Origin: CAIOYC01 sp965277345
GTDB lineage: Bacteria > Pseudomonadota > Alphaproteobacteria > Caulobacterales > Caulobacteraceae
Direction: 5' to 3'
DNA: 64,000 nucleotides
Assembly: GCA_965277345.1 (NCBI GenBank)
Contig: CBDICI010000004.1
Span: 1,860,001 to 1,924,000, forward strand
The position numbers were made by a program, and so were the translations under genes. Positions within the stretch are counted from its first letter, which is position 1, and every line of letters starts with the position of its first letter. A model generated the notes under the pieces. The model was not told where the DNA came from, searched no databases, and worked only from the letters and a program-made list of their open reading frames with translations. Below are positions 1 to 9,455 of the stretch, piece by piece.

Positions 1-230
1 CCACCACCGGCGAACTCGCGGACAAGCGCTATCTCGTCTATGTGTTGCTGGACAATCCCAAGCCCGCCCCCGGCACCTTCGGCTTCGCCACCGCCGGCTT
101 CACCGCCGCGCCGACCGCGGGGGCGGTGATTAACCGGATCGCGCCGTTCCTGGGCGTAAGGCGGACGGTCGCGCCGGCGGCGCCGATCTCACCCGCCGTC
201 CCGGCCTCCGCTTCCATGGGCGCGGACTGA
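1..230 (+). CDS. ftsI: FtsI (penicillin-binding protein 3), C-terminal end only
   Basis: The first 230 bases are the 3' end of a coding frame read from base 3 to a TGA at 228-230. About 75 residues are visible: a stretch around RYLVYVLLDNP, then a GFATAG segment and AGAVINRIAPFLGV, followed by an Ala/Pro-rich tail. This fits the end of the transpeptidase domain of a class B penicillin-binding protein, which crosslinks septal peptidoglycan. The catalytic SxxK, SxN and KTG motifs lie outside the window. Identification rests partly on position: the gene sits directly before murE, and its TGA shares one base with the murE ATG, as in the dcw cluster of alphaproteobacteria. Confidence 0.8.
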   Translation, partial: TTGELADKRYLVYVLLDNPKPAPGTFGFATAGFTAAPTAGAVINRIAPFLGVRRTVAPAAPISPAVPASASMGAD

Positions 231-1675
231 TGGCGCCGCGGCTGTCCGACATCGTGCATCGCGCCGTGGGCGAGCGTGACCCGGTGATCGCCGGCGTGAC
301 CGCCGACAGCCGCAAGGTGAAGCCGGGCTATCTGTTCGCCGCGCTTCCCGGCGCCGCCGCGGACGGCCGCGCCTTCATCGACAAGGCCGTGGCCGCCGGC
401 GCGGCGGCGGTTCTGGCTCCGCTGGAGACCCCCGCCGCAGCCGTTCCGACCATCGCCGCCCACGACGTGAAACGCGCCTATGCCCTGGCCGCGCGCGCCT
501 TTTGGGGCAAGGAGCCGGCGACGGTGGTGGCGGTGACCGGCACCAATGGCAAGACCTCCGTCGCCACCTTCTGCAGACAGATTTTCGCCCGGTGCGGCCA
601 CGCCGCAGCGAGCCTCGGGACGCTGGGCCTGCAGTTGGAAGGCGAGGACCTGATCCCCCCCGGCCTCACCACGCCCGACGCCGCCGACGTGGCCCGCTTC
701 GCCGCCCAACTGGTGGAGCGCGGCGTGACCCACTTGGCCCTGGAGGCCTCGTCCCATGGCCTGGACCAACGGCGTCTGGACGGGCTGACCCTGAAGGCGG
801 CCGGGTTCCTCAACCTCAGTCAGGACCACCTCGACTATCACGGCGATATGGCCGCTTACCGGGACGCCAAGCTGCGCCTGTTCGACACCCTGCTGCCGCG
901 CGGGGCGACCGCGGTGCTGAACGCCGACAGCGAAGCCTTCCAGTCCTTCGCCGCCGCGGCGGTGATGCACGGCCAGAGCGTGGTTTCGGTGGGCGAGAGC
1001 GCCACGGGCCTCCGTCTAGTTTCCCGCCATGCCGAGCCCGCCGGGCAGCGTCTTCGGCTGACGGTTCACGGCCACGAACACGACGTGCTGTTGCCGCTGG
1101 CCGGCGCCTTCCAGGCTTCCAATGCGTTGGTCGCGGCCGGCCTGTGTATCGCGGCCGGCGAAACGGTCGAGGGCGTGTTGGGCGCGCTGGAACATCTGCG
1201 CGGCGCGCCGGGGCGCTTGCAGCGGGTGGGCGCGGGACCCAATGGCGGCGAGGCCTATGTGGACTATGCCCATACCCCGGGCGGGCTGGAGACGGTGTTG
1301 AAGGCGCTGCGGCCCCACGCGGCAGGCCGGCTGATCGTGGTGTTCGGCGCGGGCGGCGACCGGGACCGGGCCAAGCGTCCCCTGATGGGCCGGGCGGCTG
1401 AGGCTCTGGCCGACATCGCCATCGTCACCGACGACAACCCCCGGAGCGAAGATCCGGCCGAGATCCGCCGCGCGGTGCTGGACGGGGCGCCCAGCGCGCT
1501 GGAGGTGGGCGACCGCCGCGCCGCCATCCGTGCCGCCGCCACGCAGCTTCGCCCGGGCGACGTGCTGGTGGTGGCCGGCAAGGGCCACGAGCAGGGCCAG
1601 ATGGTCGCCGGGGTGAACCATCCCTTCGACGACGTGACCGAGACGCGCGCCGCGCTCCAGGCCGCGCATGTCTGA
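230..1675 (+). CDS. murE: UDP-N-acetylmuramoyl-L-alanyl-D-glutamate--2,6-diaminopimelate ligase MurE
   Basis: Cytoplasmic ATP-dependent ligase that adds meso-diaminopimelate to UDP-MurNAc-L-Ala-D-Glu. The 481-residue protein has the normal family length. The N-terminal UDP-binding domain carries the TADSRKV motif (residues 24-30). The central Mur ligase P-loop reads TGTNGKTS near residues 103-110. The C-terminal domain contains DNPRSEDP, whose DNPR box is diagnostic for DAP-adding rather than lysine-adding enzymes. The ATG at 230 overlaps the ftsI stop by one base, and the gene overlaps murF by 8 bases, so the block is presumably one transcript. Confidence 0.97.
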   Translation: MAPRLSDIVHRAVGERDPVIAGVTADSRKVKPGYLFAALPGAAADGRAFIDKAVAAGAAAVLAPLETPAAAVPTIAAHDVKRAYALAARAFWGKEPATVVAVTGTNGKTSVATFCRQIFARCGHAAASLGTLGLQLEGEDLIPPGLTTPDAADVARFAAQLVERGVTHLALEASSHGLDQRRLDGLTLKAAGFLNLSQDHLDYHGDMAAYRDAKLRLFDTLLPRGATAVLNADSEAFQSFAAAAVMHGQSVVSVGESATGLRLVSRHAEPAGQRLRLTVHGHEHDVLLPLAGAFQASNALVAAGLCIAAGETVEGVLGALEHLRGAPGRLQRVGAGPNGGEAYVDYAHTPGGLETVLKALRPHAAGRLIVVFGAGGDRDRAKRPLMGRAAEALADIAIVTDDNPRSEDPAEIRRAVLDGAPSALEVGDRRAAIRAAATQLRPGDVLVVAGKGHEQGQMVAGVNHPFDDVTETRAALQAAHV

Positions 1676-3104
1676 GTCCCAGAGCCAAACCGCGCTTTGG
1701 ACCTCGGCGGAGATCGCCAACGCCACGGGGGGGCGGACCGAGGGCGCACCCTTCGACGTGTTCGGCGTCTCCATCGACAGTCGCACGGTGGAGCCCGGCG
1801 ACCTGTTCGTGGCGCTGGCGGGGGAACGTGACGGTCACGGCTTCGTCGGCGACGCCATGGCCAAGGGCGCCGCGGCGGCCCTGGTGACCCGCACCATCGC
1901 CGGGCCGGACATCCGGGTGGAGGACACCTTTCGCGCGCTGGAGCGGCTGGGCGAGGCGGCCCGCGACCGCGCCGTCGCGGCCCGGCGCGCCGCCGTCACC
2001 GGTTCGGTCGGCAAAACCGGCGTCACCCAAGCCATCGCCGCGGCGCTGAAGCTGGCGGGGCCGAGCCACGGCTCGGTGAAGAGCTACAACAACCATATCG
2101 GCGTGCCGCTGACCCTGGCCCGGATGCCGCGGGAAACCCAGCGCGCGGTGTTCGAGATCGGCATGAACCATGCGGATGAGATCACCCCGCTGTCGCGCAT
2201 GGTGCGCCCGCACGTGGCGGTGGTGACCATGGTCGGGCCGGTGCATGTGGAGAACTTCGCCGACGGCGAGGCCGGCGTCGCCCGGGCCAAGGCGGAAATC
2301 TTCGACGGTCTGGAGAGCGGCGGGATCGCCGTACTCAACGCCGACGACACCTGGTTCGACCTGCTGAGGGACGCGGCGGAGGCGCGTGGCGCGGAAATAC
2401 GCACTTTCGGCAAGGGCGCGAGCCGCGACGCGCAGTTGCTACAAGTTCTCGCCGCATCGAAGGGGGAGGGGAGCGTCGTGCACGCCCTTCTTCACGGCCT
2501 GTCCCTGACCTTCCCCCTCGCCCAGACCGGCGCGCACTGGGGCCTGAACGCCTTGGCGGCGATCCTGGCGGTTGAGGCGCTCGGCGCGCCGGTGGAGGTC
2601 GCGCTACACGCGCTGGCGGGCTTCGCCCCCCTTGCCGGCCGTGGCGCCGAAAGCCGTGTGCAACTCCCAAGCGGCGAGATCACCCTCATCGACGAAAGCT
2701 ACAACGCCAATCCCGTTTCCATGCGCGCCGCCCTGCAGACGCTGGGCGCCAGAGCGAGGGCGCGGCGGAAGATCGCGGTGATGACCGACATGTTGGAACT
2801 GGGGGCCGACTCGGCCGAGGTGCACGCGGCGATGTCCGGCGCGGTCATCGCGGCGGGTGTGGACAAGCTCTACGCCGCCGGGCCGGACATGAAGGCGCTG
2901 ATCGACGCGCTGCCGGCCGAGAGGCGCGGCGGGTGGGCGGCGACGGCGGCGGCGCTGGCGCCCGAAGTGTTGGCGGCGCTGGCCGAGGGCGATGTGGTGA
3001 TGGTGAAGGGCTCTAACGGCTCACGCGCCTCGAGCATCGTCGATGCGATCAGGGCGGCCGGTCTCGGCGGGTCTGGTCGGGACGGCTTTGGGGACGCGCG
3101 CTAG
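1668..3104 (+). CDS. murF: UDP-N-acetylmuramoyl-tripeptide--D-alanyl-D-alanine ligase MurF
   Basis: Last cytoplasmic Mur ligase: it attaches the D-Ala-D-Ala dipeptide to give UDP-MurNAc-pentapeptide. The protein has 478 residues. The N-terminal domain has SIDSRTVEPGDLF (about residues 35-47). The P-loop reads TGSVGKTG (111-118). NNHIGVPLTL and the EIGMNHADEI stretch are typical MurF blocks, and DESYNANP marks the C-terminal domain. It starts inside murE (8-base overlap), and its TAG is followed immediately by the mraY ATG. Confidence 0.97.
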   Translation: MSESQSQTALWTSAEIANATGGRTEGAPFDVFGVSIDSRTVEPGDLFVALAGERDGHGFVGDAMAKGAAAALVTRTIAGPDIRVEDTFRALERLGEAARDRAVAARRAAVTGSVGKTGVTQAIAAALKLAGPSHGSVKSYNNHIGVPLTLARMPRETQRAVFEIGMNHADEITPLSRMVRPHVAVVTMVGPVHVENFADGEAGVARAKAEIFDGLESGGIAVLNADDTWFDLLRDAAEARGAEIRTFGKGASRDAQLLQVLAASKGEGSVVHALLHGLSLTFPLAQTGAHWGLNALAAILAVEALGAPVEVALHALAGFAPLAGRGAESRVQLPSGEITLIDESYNANPVSMRAALQTLGARARARRKIAVMTDMLELGADSAEVHAAMSGAVIAAGVDKLYAAGPDMKALIDALPAERRGGWAATAAALAPEVLAALAEGDVVMVKGSNGSRASSIVDAIRAAGLGGSGRDGFGDAR

Positions 3105-4217
3105 ATGTTCTATTGGCTCTACACCACCCTCGACCCGCACCAGCACTACGTGCCGCTGCTTAACCTGATGCGGTATCTGACCTTCCGCACGGCGCTGTCG
3201 CTGTTCACCGCCCAGGCGGTGGTGGGCCTGATGGGCAATCGCTTCATCGACTGGATGCGCCGGCGACAGGGCAAGGGCCAGCCGATCCGCACCGACGGCA
3301 TCGCCCGCCACGTGATCGAAAAGGCCGGCACGCCCACGATGGGCGGCGTGATGATTCTGGCCGGGCTCCTGGTCGGCACCCTGCTGTGGGCGGACCTCTC
3401 CAACGTCTTCGTTTGGGCCGTGCTGCTGGTGACGGTGGCGTTCGGCCTGCTGGGCTTCATGGACGACTACGCCAAGGTGACCAAGCAGAGCACAACGGGC
3501 GTCTCCGGCACGGTGCGGCTGGCGATCGAGCTGGCTGTGGCGGTGGCGGCGGTCCTGCTCATCATGCAGTTCGCGGCGCCGGCGCCCGATCATGGCCTTG
3601 CGACCTCGGTCGCCTTTCCGGTGTTCAAGAAGTTCCTGCTCAATCTCGGCTGGTTCTACGCCGCCTTCGGCGCCCTGGTGATCGTGGGGGCCGGCAATGC
3701 GGTGAACTTCACCGACGGGCTGGACGGCCTCGCCATCGTGCCGGTGATGATCGCCGCCGCCGCCTTCGGCTTCATCGCCTATGTGGTCGGCAACATAAAG
3801 TTCGCCGACTATCTGCAGGTCCATTTCGTGCCCGAGGTGGGCGAGATCGCTCCCTTCTGCGGCGCGGTCATCGGCGCCGGCATGGGCTTTTTGTGGTTCA
3901 ACGCGCCGCCGGCCCGCATCTTCATGGGCGATACCGGTTCGCTGGCCCTGGGCGGAGCGCTGGGCGCGGTGGCGGTGGCGGCCAAGCACGAGATCGTGCT
4001 GGCCATCGTCGGCGGCCTGTTCGTGATCGAGGCGCTCTCGGTCATCATCCAGGTCGGCTATTTCCGGATTTCCGGCGGCAAGCGCATCTTCCTGATGGCC
4101 CCGGTCCACCACCATTTCGAGAAGCTGGGCTGGAAGGAAAGCCAGATCGTCATCCGCTTCTGGATCATCGCCGGCGTGCTGGCCATGCTGGGTCTCGCCA
4201 CCCTGAAGCTGAGATAG
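3105..4217 (+). CDS. mraY: Phospho-N-acetylmuramoyl-pentapeptide transferase MraY
   Basis: Integral membrane enzyme that transfers phospho-MurNAc-pentapeptide to undecaprenyl phosphate to make lipid I. The 370-residue protein shows about ten hydrophobic segments. Hallmark loops are visible: GTPTMGG, the acidic FMDDYAK, the NFTDGLDGLA catalytic loop, FMGDTGSLALGG and the His-rich MAPVHHHFE. The start codon follows the murF stop with no gap, which implies translational coupling. Length and motif order match the family completely. Confidence 0.98.
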   Translation: MFYWLYTTLDPHQHYVPLLNLMRYLTFRTALSLFTAQAVVGLMGNRFIDWMRRRQGKGQPIRTDGIARHVIEKAGTPTMGGVMILAGLLVGTLLWADLSNVFVWAVLLVTVAFGLLGFMDDYAKVTKQSTTGVSGTVRLAIELAVAVAAVLLIMQFAAPAPDHGLATSVAFPVFKKFLLNLGWFYAAFGALVIVGAGNAVNFTDGLDGLAIVPVMIAAAAFGFIAYVVGNIKFADYLQVHFVPEVGEIAPFCGAVIGAGMGFLWFNAPPARIFMGDTGSLALGGALGAVAVAAKHEIVLAIVGGLFVIEALSVIIQVGYFRISGGKRIFLMAPVHHHFEKLGWKESQIVIRFWIIAGVLAMLGLATLKLR

Positions 4218-4233
4218 GGGAGGGGATGAGGTC

Positions 4234-5661
4234 GTGATCTCGCTCCGCGGCTTCACAGGCAAGCGCATCGCCGTATTCGGTCTGGCCCGGACCGGGCTGA
4301 CGGCGGCGCGCGCCCTCGTGGCCGGTGGCGCGACGGTCGCCTGCTGGGACGAGAAGACCGGGGCCCGGGACGCGGCGCGGGCCGAGGGGCTGGCCGTGAT
4401 CGACCTCGACACCGCCGACTGGTCGGGGTTCGACGCGCTTTTGCTCTCGCCCGGCGTGCCGCTGACCCACCCCGCGCCGCACTGGACGGTGCTGCGCGCC
4501 AGGGCCGCCGGCGTCGAGGTCATCGGCGACGTGGAGTTGTTCGCCCGCAGCGTCGCCGCGACGGAGCCCGCCGCGCGGCCCAAGGTCGCCGCCATCACCG
4601 GCACCAACGGCAAGTCCACCACCACCGCCCTGCTCGGCCACATCCTGCTCCAGGCCGGCAAGGATGCGCAGGTGGGGGGCAATATCGGCCAGGGCGTGCT
4701 GGGCCTCGAAGACATGCACGGCGGCTCGATCTATGTGCTGGAGCTGTCGTCCTACCAACTCGACCTGACCTTCGGCCTGAAGGCGGATGCGGCCGTCCTG
4801 CTCAACATTACCCCGGATCACCTGGACCGTCACGGCGGCATGGACGGGTATATCGCCGCCAAGCGCCGTGTGTTCCAGAACCAGGGCAAGGGCGATACGG
4901 CGGTGGTCAGCGTCGACGATCCGCATTGCCAGGCCATCTGCACCGAACTCATGGCGGCCAACCGGCGCACCATCCGGCCGATCTCCGCCGGGCGGACCAT
5001 CTCCAAGGGCGTCTACGCCCTGAACGGCCTGCTCTACGACGCCACAGGCGAACGAACGGTGGAGATCGCCGACCTCGCCCGCGCGCCGGCCCTGCAGGGG
5101 CGTCACAATTGGCAGAACGCCGCGGCGGCCTATGCGGCGGCCGTAGCGCTGGGCGTGCGGCCCGACATGGCGGCCGACGCCCTGCAAACCTTTCCGGGCC
5201 TGGTCCACCGCATGGAGAACGTCGGCCAGATCGGCAAGGTGCGCTTCGTCAACGACAGCAAGGCCACCAATGCCGACGCGGCGCGCCAGGCCATGAGCGC
5301 CATCCCGCGCTTCCGCTGGATCGCCGGCGGGGTGGCCAAGGCCGGCGGGATCGCGCCCCTGGCCGATCTGTTCGGCCGCGTGACCAAGGCCTATCTGATC
5401 GGCGAGGCGGCGGAGGATTTCGCGGCCGTCCTGGACGGCAAGGCGGACCGCGTGCGTTGCGGCGATCTCGAAGCGGCCACGGCCCAAGCGTTCCGCGACG
5501 CGGAGGCCAGCCTCGCCATGGGGGGCGAGGACGAGATAATCCTGCTCTCCCCCGCCTGCGCCTCCTTCGATCAGTTCGCCGACTTCGAACAGCGCGGCGA
5601 GGCCTTCAAGGCCGCCGTCGCCGCCCTCGCCCACAGCGGCCAGCGACAGGCGGCGGGCTGA
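4234..5661 (+). CDS. murD: UDP-N-acetylmuramoylalanine--D-glutamate ligase MurD
   Basis: Adds D-glutamate to UDP-MurNAc-L-Ala in the cytoplasm. The 475-residue protein starts at a GTG (4234) preceded by a purine-rich GGGGAGGGGATGAGG stretch. The N-terminal Rossmann-like domain begins with KRIAVFGLARTG. The P-loop is TGTNGKSTTT. NITPDHLDRHG and VNDSKATNADA are family blocks of the central and C-terminal domains. In most relatives ftsW follows; here the next gene is a glycan polymerase-like membrane protein, so murD closes the cell-wall block in this genome. Confidence 0.97.
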   Translation: MISLRGFTGKRIAVFGLARTGLTAARALVAGGATVACWDEKTGARDAARAEGLAVIDLDTADWSGFDALLLSPGVPLTHPAPHWTVLRARAAGVEVIGDVELFARSVAATEPAARPKVAAITGTNGKSTTTALLGHILLQAGKDAQVGGNIGQGVLGLEDMHGGSIYVLELSSYQLDLTFGLKADAAVLLNITPDHLDRHGGMDGYIAAKRRVFQNQGKGDTAVVSVDDPHCQAICTELMAANRRTIRPISAGRTISKGVYALNGLLYDATGERTVEIADLARAPALQGRHNWQNAAAAYAAAVALGVRPDMAADALQTFPGLVHRMENVGQIGKVRFVNDSKATNADAARQAMSAIPRFRWIAGGVAKAGGIAPLADLFGRVTKAYLIGEAAEDFAAVLDGKADRVRCGDLEAATAQAFRDAEASLAMGGEDEIILLSPACASFDQFADFEQRGEAFKAAVAALAHSGQRQAAG

Positions 5662-5768
5662 GGGAAGGGGTGGTTCGGTAGGGCGGCCCGTGTCAACGCG
5701 CCCGCCTATGCAGGCGCCGCGCCATCCGATAAGCCAATCTTAAGCGCGGACCTCCAGAAACAACGCAC

Positions 5769-7163
5769 ATGATTTATGCCGCCTACGTCGCCCTGATCTT
5801 GTCCCTCGCGCTGCTGGTGGCGGCGTGGCTGAAGGGGCGGCCGAAGCTGTGGATCTATCCTTCAGATATTTTGCTGGTGGGCGCCGTCATCGTCGCCGGA
5901 CTGCCGCCCCTTCTGAATATCGACCTCAGTCAGGAGAACGCGGTCCACTATAGCTATTCATCTGACCACATCGCCAAGGCGATCTTCGCCATTTCGATGA
6001 CATTTACCGTATTCGCGGCAATATGGTTCGTCCGCCCTAAGATCGTTGCGCCAAGCCTAATGTATGGCTCGGTCATAAGTCGAGACAACATCCGGTTCAT
6101 ACTTTTTCTATGCGGCGCCATTTTTGCGATGTCGCTGCTGCTCGTGCTCGAACCGGTATATTTGAGCTTCAAGATCGAGGTCGTCAAATTCCTCACCGGA
6201 AGAATTGCGCAAGATGAATATCAATTATCAAGACGAGTTACCTTTCAGCACGATAAATTTATCGACCCTCTGACGGGGCGCATTCAATACTCCGTCGAGT
6301 CGTTCATATTCGCGGCCATCGCGGCAATATTGTATAAGAACTATAAACTTATTGTCTCCGCTCCTATACTTATTGTCTATTTCGTCCTTATACCCGCCGG
6401 TCTCGCCAAGCTTACGGTTGTTGTCTATGTGGGCTATTCGGCGATCGCCTATATGCTGGCTACGGACAAGACGTGGTTTTTGAGGGCGAAGAACCTCATT
6501 CCCCTTATTGCGGCCGGCATCCCTCTGCTCATCGGACTTATGGCGGTGCTGTATTTCTACCAGTACCGCGATCAGTTCGTCGGCCTGGAAGGCGTACCTA
6601 AGGCCCTCTCGCTGGCGACGTTCCGGATTCTCGCCGCCGAATATGTGGCGCTTGTGCAGTTCTTCACCGTCTATCCCGACGTCTACAACTTCTCGGGCCT
6701 TCATGACTCGGCGGTATATTGTACGTTCGCTGGTTGTTCTTACCGAGACCTTAATATGGAGGTGCCGGTTTACTTCCTTGGAGAGATCGGCCGGCTGACC
6801 ACCTTCCCGACCATCTTCATCGGGGCAGCCTACGGCGAATTCGGCTTCTTGGGTGTTTTCGGTTACGCCTTGGTCGTCGGCATCTATGTCTGCTTCCTCG
6901 ATCACGTGATCTTCATGATCAAGGATCGATATATCCGGATCGCCTACTTCACGGTTATGCTGATCAATGTCAGCTTCCTCTGCCAACTGCAGGCTCTGAC
7001 CGTGATGCTGACCTATGGCCTTGGCGTGGCGCCCGCCATGGCGCTAGTCATGGACCGCATCAAGTTCACCAGAGCGGCGACGGCCAGGGGCGGGGCGCGT
7101 CCGATCGGCGGGCCGCCTGTACGACTCGCGCCCGCGCCCGGTGTCCAAAGGCCCGACCTCTGA
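5769..7163 (+). CDS. O-antigen/exopolysaccharide polymerase-like membrane protein (Wzy-type)
   Basis: A 464-residue, strongly hydrophobic protein with about ten to twelve predicted membrane segments and a long periplasmic-type loop in the second half. It includes GEIGRLTTFPTIFIGAAYGE followed by a glycine-rich helix, a layout seen in oligosaccharide repeat-unit polymerases. Such proteins join lipid-linked repeat units in the periplasm. Sequence similarity in this family is weak, so the call rests on topology and neighbours (a flippase at 7213-8631, an export protein at 8886-9425, UDP-glucose dehydrogenase at 9456-10757). Codon third positions between about 5950 and 7000 are visibly richer in A/T than in the flanking mur genes, which suggests horizontal acquisition. 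The C-terminal 25 residues are Pro/Arg-rich. Confidence 0.6.
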   Translation: MIYAAYVALILSLALLVAAWLKGRPKLWIYPSDILLVGAVIVAGLPPLLNIDLSQENAVHYSYSSDHIAKAIFAISMTFTVFAAIWFVRPKIVAPSLMYGSVISRDNIRFILFLCGAIFAMSLLLVLEPVYLSFKIEVVKFLTGRIAQDEYQLSRRVTFQHDKFIDPLTGRIQYSVESFIFAAIAAILYKNYKLIVSAPILIVYFVLIPAGLAKLTVVVYVGYSAIAYMLATDKTWFLRAKNLIPLIAAGIPLLIGLMAVLYFYQYRDQFVGLEGVPKALSLATFRILAAEYVALVQFFTVYPDVYNFSGLHDSAVYCTFAGCSYRDLNMEVPVYFLGEIGRLTTFPTIFIGAAYGEFGFLGVFGYALVVGIYVCFLDHVIFMIKDRYIRIAYFTVMLINVSFLCQLQALTVMLTYGLGVAPAMALVMDRIKFTRAATARGGARPIGGPPVRLAPAPGVQRPDL

Positions 7164-7212
7164 CGGTCCAGCTTCCACATCCCTCATTCCGGCCGGCGCG
7201 AGGCCTTCACCC

Positions 7213-8631
7213 TCAGCTCAGAACGTCCGGCGTGCGGATGGTGCGCCACAGCCGCCGTTGAAAGGCGATGGCGCTCGTCACGATGAGGCCGGCCGATTGC
7301 ACCAGGCCGATGAGCCAGAAGTCGCCCAGCCGGGTGACCACGATCGACAGCGTGATGCCCACGGCGCCGCTCAGCAACAGGCGGCGGCTGCCCCACGCCC
7401 CCATGCCGAGGATGATCAGGATCAGATAGGTGGCGTGCGACGACATGTAGGTCAGCGCGAACAGCCCCATGGACAGCATGAACAGCGGGGGCGCGGTATC
7501 GGGCAGGTGCAGCCAGTGGATCATCAGCCAGCGGCCCATCACCGCGATGAAGCCGCCGATGCCGAGGGTGAGGACCAGGATCATGACCCAGGCGATGCCG
7601 AGCCCCCTGGCCACCCTGGCCGTATCGCGCCGGGCGATCTGGCTGCTGATATAGGGCAGTATGGGCTGCAGGGCCGAAAGCACGACCCCGTACAGCAGGT
7701 ACATCAGCCGGATCAGCCCGCCATAGAGGGCCGCGCCGTCGAGCCCGACGCTGCGGCCGATCAGCAGCACCGGCCCCTGCAACTGCAGGTTCATGCCGAT
7801 CTGGGCCAGGGTATAGCCGGAGGCCCGGTGATAGCTCTCCCGGATGCGCTGGCGGGCGAACACCGGTCCCCGGAACACATGGCGGCGGGCGATATAGGCG
7901 GTGAGCAGGCTCAACCCCTGCATCGCCCACGGCACGGCGTTCACCGCGAGAAAGAACACCGCGATGTTCGGCGCGAACAGATAGGCCAAAAGGACGCTGA
8001 CGATGACCAGCAGGGAGGCGCTGCCGGAGAAGATGTTGGAGATGTAGTTCTCCTGATATCCGGACCTCACCCCCTCACCCCAGGCCATCGAGGCGTAGAT
8101 GGCGAGTTGCAGCACCAGCGCGGCCATCCCCCACCGCACTTCGCCCGCGAACGCGGCTCCGTGCTTCCCGAACACCAGGTCCGGATCGACGAACACCAAG
8201 GCCAGACCCCCCACCACCAGGGTGGCGATCGTCACAACCCAGGACAGGAAGGCGGTGGCCCAGAACTCCTCGCGCTCGCGCTCCGCATCGCCGGCGCCGA
8301 AGGCCCGCGACAGGCCGAAGGTCACCGCCGGCGTGAAGCCCTGCGCGGCGATGCCGAACAGGCTGGACAGTGCGCTCAGCATGAGCAGGGCGCCGAGCCG
8401 CTCGGGACCCAGCACCCGGGCCATGACCGGGAGGGCGAGGATCTGCACCGCCGCGGTCGACACCTTCGACCCCGCCGAGGTCATGTAGGCAAGGGCGAGC
8501 CGACGGCGGGTGTTGGGCAACACCGCGGCTGTTGCGCCGGAAACAGGCGATCCCTGGGTCATAGACGGCCGGGCGCCGGCGGAAACCCGATCGTCATCGA
8601 CGCGTACGGCATCGGCGCGGTGTTCTGACAT
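7213..8631 (-). CDS. Polysaccharide flippase (Wzx/MOP superfamily)
   Basis: A membrane carrier of up to 472 residues, convergent with the polymerase-like gene. After a hydrophilic N-terminus, about twelve hydrophobic segments start at the stretch containing ALPVMARVLGPERLG, a sequence typical of the first helices of Wzx/RfbX-type flippases. A flippase of this kind moves undecaprenyl-linked glycan units across the inner membrane. Two starts are possible: the ATG at 8631, or an ATG 23 codons later (8562, MTQGSPV). The second removes a polar extension with no clear counterpart in the family. The gene diverges from the export gene at 8886, with about 250 bases between them for control signals. 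Confidence 0.75.
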   Translation of the reverse strand: MSEHRADAVRVDDDRVSAGARPSMTQGSPVSGATAAVLPNTRRRLALAYMTSAGSKVSTAAVQILALPVMARVLGPERLGALLMLSALSSLFGIAAQGFTPAVTFGLSRAFGAGDAEREREEFWATAFLSWVVTIATLVVGGLALVFVDPDLVFGKHGAAFAGEVRWGMAALVLQLAIYASMAWGEGVRSGYQENYISNIFSGSASLLVIVSVLLAYLFAPNIAVFFLAVNAVPWAMQGLSLLTAYIARRHVFRGPVFARQRIRESYHRASGYTLAQIGMNLQLQGPVLLIGRSVGLDGAALYGGLIRLMYLLYGVVLSALQPILPYISSQIARRDTARVARGLGIAWVMILVLTLGIGGFIAVMGRWLMIHWLHLPDTAPPLFMLSMGLFALTYMSSHATYLILIILGMGAWGSRRLLLSGAVGITLSIVVTRLGDFWLIGLVQSAGLIVTSAIAFQRRLWRTIRTPDVLS

Positions 8632-8885
8632 GAACGGCCAGATTCGGCGTCGATGGACGGTATTGGGTGTTCAATATCGAGACCTTGATCCACTCGCCCG
8701 GCGATTCGATCCGTGTATCGGAGTTTTGTGAAACGTAGAAGATCGAGCGTCTCAACGGCCTCATTATGGAACAAGGGCGGCGTGCAGCCAGGTCGCGGGC
8801 TCGCCGCCGGCGGTTAATTTGTATCGTTGGATTTCGTCCGTGGACCCGCCGTGCTAGGTCCTCGCCGAGCAAGGGTCGCCTGCCG

Positions 8886-9425
8886 ATGAAATACATTGTG
8901 ATGATGATCTTTGCGCTCTCGCTGGCGACGGCGGGGCGCGCCGCCGTGCAGGGTGACGACAGCGGCTATCAGTACCATCTGGGTTCGGCGGACAAGGTGC
9001 GGATCATCACCTTCGGCGAAACCGCGCTCACGGGCGAGTTCGTGGTCTCCGGTTCGGGCACCATCTCCCTGCCGCTGATCGGCGAGGTGAAGGCGATCGG
9101 CCTCACCACCGGCGAGTTGCAGGATGAAATCCAGACCGCGCTGAAGAACGGCTACCTGACCGATCCCAAGGTGAACGTAGAGGTGCTGAACTACCGGCCG
9201 TTCTATATCCTCGGTGAGGTGACCAAGCCTGGAGAGTATCCGTTCGTGAACGGGCTGACCGTGCTGAACGCGGTGGCCACCGCCAACGGCTTCACCTACC
9301 GGGCGGACACCCACCGGGTCTATATCAAGCGCGCCAACGACAATGCCGAGCATGAGGTCGATCTCAACACCAGCACCGTGGTGCAGCCCGGCGACACCAT
9401 CCGGATCAAGGAACGCTATTTCTGA
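8886..9425 (+). CDS. Polysaccharide export protein (Wza-like, Poly_export plus SLBB)
   Basis: A 179-residue exported protein. It begins MKYIVMMIFALSLATAGRA, a signal peptide with a probable AxA-type cleavage site. The Poly_export domain follows (YHLGSADKVRI, GEFVVSGSGTISLPLIGEVKAIGLT), then an SLBB-like domain (YILGEVTKPGEYPFVNGLTVLNAVATANGF). This is the short form of outer-membrane polysaccharide secretins and has no lipobox cysteine. The ATG at 8886 was chosen because the signal peptide starts there; the frame stays open upstream but encodes Arg-rich, non-signal sequence. It would work with the neighbouring flippase and polymerase. Confidence 0.85.
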   Translation: MKYIVMMIFALSLATAGRAAVQGDDSGYQYHLGSADKVRIITFGETALTGEFVVSGSGTISLPLIGEVKAIGLTTGELQDEIQTALKNGYLTDPKVNVEVLNYRPFYILGEVTKPGEYPFVNGLTVLNAVATANGFTYRADTHRVYIKRANDNAEHEVDLNTSTVVQPGDTIRIKERYF

Positions 9426-9455
9426 CCCACCGCGCGACAAGGCTGTGTAGGGCCA

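Noticed and set aside
3021..4715. A 564-residue minus-strand frame over mraY and murD
   Set aside because: It is antisense to two complete mur genes, His/Asp/Gln-rich and lacks a ribosome-binding site; it is a GC-driven shadow.
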